DNA from: Dryocosmus kuriphilus
Lineage: Eukaryota; Arthropoda; Insecta; Hymenoptera; Cynipidae
Assembly: GCA_038277395.1 (NCBI GenBank)
Contig: CM076194.1
Coordinates: forward strand, 185,412,788-185,476,787
Direction of reading: 5' to 3'
DNA: 64,000 bases
In this document: piece by piece, positions 60,709 to 64,000 of the stretch
Position numbering within the stretch: position 1 is the first letter of the stretch
Layout: every line of letters begins with the position of its first letter
Position numbers and translations under genes: made by a program
Notes under the pieces: model-generated
The model's input: the letters and a program-made list of their open reading frames with translations, nothing else
Database searches by the model: none
What the model was told of the DNA's origin: nothing

Positions 60709-63700
60709 ATTTATTTTAGGATATAAAACCTGAAGAAGGCACAAAAGCGTGCCGAAACGTCGTGTTGTAATCATAATTATAATAAAGATCGTATGACCAA
60801 TGAATATTAACTTGAAATTATTTAATTTCAAAGTTAGATTACTTTAATTTATGACGATCGATGAAACACTTCTTGTTGTTGGTAAACCTTCAACTATACT
60901 TTTTGAATTTGTGGTCGATAAGGTACTGGTAAAATATGGGATTTTTGAATACATCAAAGGAAAATATGGCCTGGGACCAAGGCCAGATATAGGTGAGTGG
61001 ACATCAACCCAAAGAAAAATTGATTCGTCTTCAAGCACAAAGGACCTTCCTTATTAGATGTAGGAGAAGTTCCATAATTCCAGCACACATTGAAAGTTCC
61101 ACGAAACATTTTTATATTAACAAAGCTCATTGCAATGTACATAGTAAATTAGAGTCAGCAATATCTCATTTTCAAAAACAAATTTTAAACTCTGAAATTA
61201 AAAATTTAAAAATTTAGTTTACTTGATTAACCATTTAGGAAACTTTTCACAATATTTAAAATATCGTTTATATAGAAATATCAAAGAACAATCTATAAAT
61301 AATTTTTTTGCTTCACAAGAATTAATTCTAGAGAAAATAAAATTCAAAACTCAAACTGAATTTATGCAGAAATTTGAATTCAGAAAAAAAAAGATCATTC
61401 AACAAAATTATGAAAGTAAAATATTAATTGACATTTTAATTCTGAATTCAAATTTTAATTGTATCTTAATGTATATGTAAACAATCGACTATTTCAATTC
61501 AGTATCAGTTTATACCTCGAGGTCGTCAGACCAAGACACATCAGTAAAATGTTCTTCTTACAAAAATTGAGATACATATACTTATTTATATTTTAAACTA
61601 CTGACTAAGCTTGTAAAAATAAGGATTTAATTAATTTTAACGGATTTCATAATGAATGTAAGTACTATGTTTTTGAAAAAAAAAAAAAATTTTTCGATTA
61701 GACTTGACTTTCAAATGTTATTTATTATTTCATATTATTTATTTTAGAATATAAAACCTGAAGAAGGCACAAAAGGGTGCCGAAACGTCGTGTTGTAATC
61801 AGAATTATAATAAAGATCGTATGACCAATGAATATTAACTTGAAATTATTTAATTTCAAAGTTAGATTACTTTAATTTATGACGATCGATAAAACACTTC
61901 TTGTTGTTGGTAAACCTTCAACTATACTTTTTGAATTTATGGTCGATAAGGTACTGGTAAAATATGGGATTTTTTGAATACATCAAAGGAAAATTTGGCC
62001 TGGGACCAAGGCGAGATATAGGTGAGTGGACATCAACCCAAAGAAAACTGATTCGTCTTAAAGAACAAAGGACCTTCCTTATTAGATGTAGGAGAAGTTC
62101 CATAATTCCAGCACACATTGAAAATTCCACGAAACATTTTTATATTAACAACAGCTCATTACAATGTACATAGAAAATTAGAGTCAGCAATATCTCATTT
62201 TCAAAAACAAATTTTAAACTCTGAAATTAAAAATTTAAAAATTTAGTTTACTTGATTAACCATTTGGGAAACTTTTCACAATATTTAAAACATCGTTTAT
62301 ATAGAAATATCAAAGAACAATCTATAAATAATTTTTTTGCTTCACAAGAATTAATTCTAGAGAAAATAAAATTCAAAACTCGAACTGAATTTATGCAGAA
62401 ATTTGAATTCAGAAAAAATAAGATCATTCAACAAAATTATGAAAGTAAAATATTAATTGACATTTTAATTCTGAATTCAAATTTTAATTGTATCTTAATG
62501 TATATGTAAACAATCGACTATTTCAATTCAGTATCAGTTTATACCTCGAGGTCGTCAGACCAAGACACATCAGTAAAATGTTCTTCTTACAAAAAAAATT
62601 GAGATACATATACTTATATATATATTTTAAACTACTGACTAAGCTTGTAAAAATAAGGATTTAATTAATTTTTAACGGATTTCATAATGAATGTAAGTAC
62701 TATGTTTTTGAAAAAAAAAAATTTTTCGATTAGACTTGACTTTCAAATGTTATTTATTATTTCATATTATTTATTTTAGAATATAAACCTGAAGAAGGCA
62801 CAAAAGGGTGCCGAAACGTCGTGTTGTAATCATAATTATAATAAAGATCGTATGACCAATGAATATTAACTTGAAATTATTTAATTTCAAAGTTAGATTA
62901 CTTTAATTTATGACGATCGATAAAACACTTCTTGTTGTTGGTAAACCTTCAACTATACTTTTTGAATTTGCGGTCGATAAGGTACTGGTAAAATATGGGA
63001 TTTTTTGAATACATCAAAGGAAAATATGGCCTGGGACCAAGGCGAGATATAGGTGAGTGGACATCAACCCAAAGAAAACTGATTCGTCTTAAAGAACAAA
63101 GGACCTTCCTTATTAGATGTAGGAGAAGTTCCATAATTCCAGCACACATTGAAAATTCCACGAAACATTTTTATATTAACAACAGCTCATTACAATGTAC
63201 ATAGAAAATTAGAGTCAGCAATATCTCATTTTCAAAAACAAATTTTAAACACTGAAATTAAAAATTTAAAAATTTAGTTTACTTCATTAACCATTTGGGA
63301 AACTTTTCACAATATTTAAAACATCGTTTATATAGAAATATCAAAGAACAATCTATAAATAATTTTTTTGCTTCACAAGAATTAATTCTAGAGAAAATAA
63401 AATTCAAAACTCAAACTGAATTTATGCAGAAATTTGAATTCAGAAAAAATAAGATCATTCAACAAAATTATGAAAGTAAAATATTAATTGACATTTTAAT
63501 TCTGAATTCAAATTTTAATTGTATCTTAATGTATATGTAAACAATCGACTATTTCAATTCAGTATCAGTTTATACCTCGAGGTCGTCAGACCAAGACACA
63601 TCAGTAAAATGTTCTTCTTACAAAAATTGAGATACATATACTTATTTATATTTTAAACTACTGACTAAGCTTGTAAAAATAAGGATTTAATTAATTTTTA

Positions 63701-64000
63701 ACGGATTTCATAATGAATGTAAGTACTATGTTTTTGAAAAAAAAAAAAAATTTTTCGATTAGACTTGACTTTCAAATGTTATTTATTATTTCATATTATT
63801 TATTTTAGAATATAAAACCTGAAGGAGGCACAAAAGGGTGCCGAAACGTCGTGTTGTAATCATAATTATAATAAAGATCGTATGACCAATGAATATTAAC
63901 TTGAAATTATTTAATTTCAAAGTTAGATTACTTTAATTTATGACGATCGATAAAACACTTCTTGTTGTTGGTAAACCTTCAACTATACTTTTTGAATTTG
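60709..64000 (+). repeat. PLE-derived tandem array, block F (continues past window end)
   Basis: ORF-A starts at about 60939, 61964 and 62995 (spacings about 1025-1031), with the next monomer entering at the window end. Hammerhead-like cores at 60730 (AAAAGC loop), 61758, 62789 and 63819 (GAAGGAGG). The first monomer is the post-LINE type also found at 10757 and 35614. Confidence 0.93.

Noticed and set aside
3421..63161. Recurrent - strand ORFs of ~70 codons in each monomer (for example 3633-3421, 12190-11978, 53426-53214)
   Set aside because: They are antisense to ORF-A, repeat only because the monomer repeats, and show no domain pattern.
2856..64000. CRISPR array or other prokaryotic repeat system
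   Set aside because: The period is ~1.03 kb with no short repeat/spacer structure, and all surrounding elements are eukaryotic retrotransposons.

Overview
This window is AT-rich, repetitive eukaryotic DNA, most likely from an arthropod and probably an insect. The reasons are several insect-type non-LTR retrotransposon families, a Ty3/gypsy LTR element, and a long satellite-like array derived from a Penelope-like element (PLE). I see no host gene, tRNA or rRNA. The first LINE (bases 1-2855) resembles elements I associate with Hymenoptera, but that is only a weak pointer to the order.

The backbone is a head-to-tail array of a ~1.03 kb monomer on the + strand, about 37 recognisable monomers from 2856 to 64000, cut into six blocks: 2856-6152, 10757-16775, 21623-31001, 35614-48600, 53112-56085 and 60709-64000. 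Each monomer carries (i) a hammerhead-ribozyme-like motif of the minimal type known from PLEs, (ii) a conserved 20-bp inverted repeat, and (iii) two short ORFs that together look like the N-terminal, pre-RT domain of a PLE protein. No PLE reverse transcriptase or GIY-YIG endonuclease is present, so the array is non-autonomous.

Interrupting elements, left to right: a decayed + strand LINE (1-2855); three ~99%-similar copies of one LINE family with a PHD-like ORF1 and an EN+RT ORF2 (6153-10756, 31002-35613, 56086-60708), all at the same monomer position with the same diagnostic flanks, so they were probably amplified together with the array about every 25 kb; a complete but pol-defective Ty3/gypsy element on the - strand (16776-21622) with 372-bp LTRs that differ at 4 sites; and a decayed - strand LINE (about 48617-52611) ending at a 500-N gap. 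A second 500-N gap lies at 11173-11672.

Most interesting signals: the LTR element appears to be self-primed. The 14 nt directly after its 5' LTR are perfectly complementary to LTR positions 196-209, which lie 24-30 nt downstream of a TATA-like box. It also has a canonical A AAA AAC frameshift heptamer at the gag stop. The hammerhead-like motif is repeated in more than 30 tandem monomers, which suggests self-processing of array transcripts. Two zones (about 44.05-48.6 kb, and the 5' half of the third LINE copy) are fine-scale mosaics of array and non-array sequence and look like assembly or consensus artefacts.
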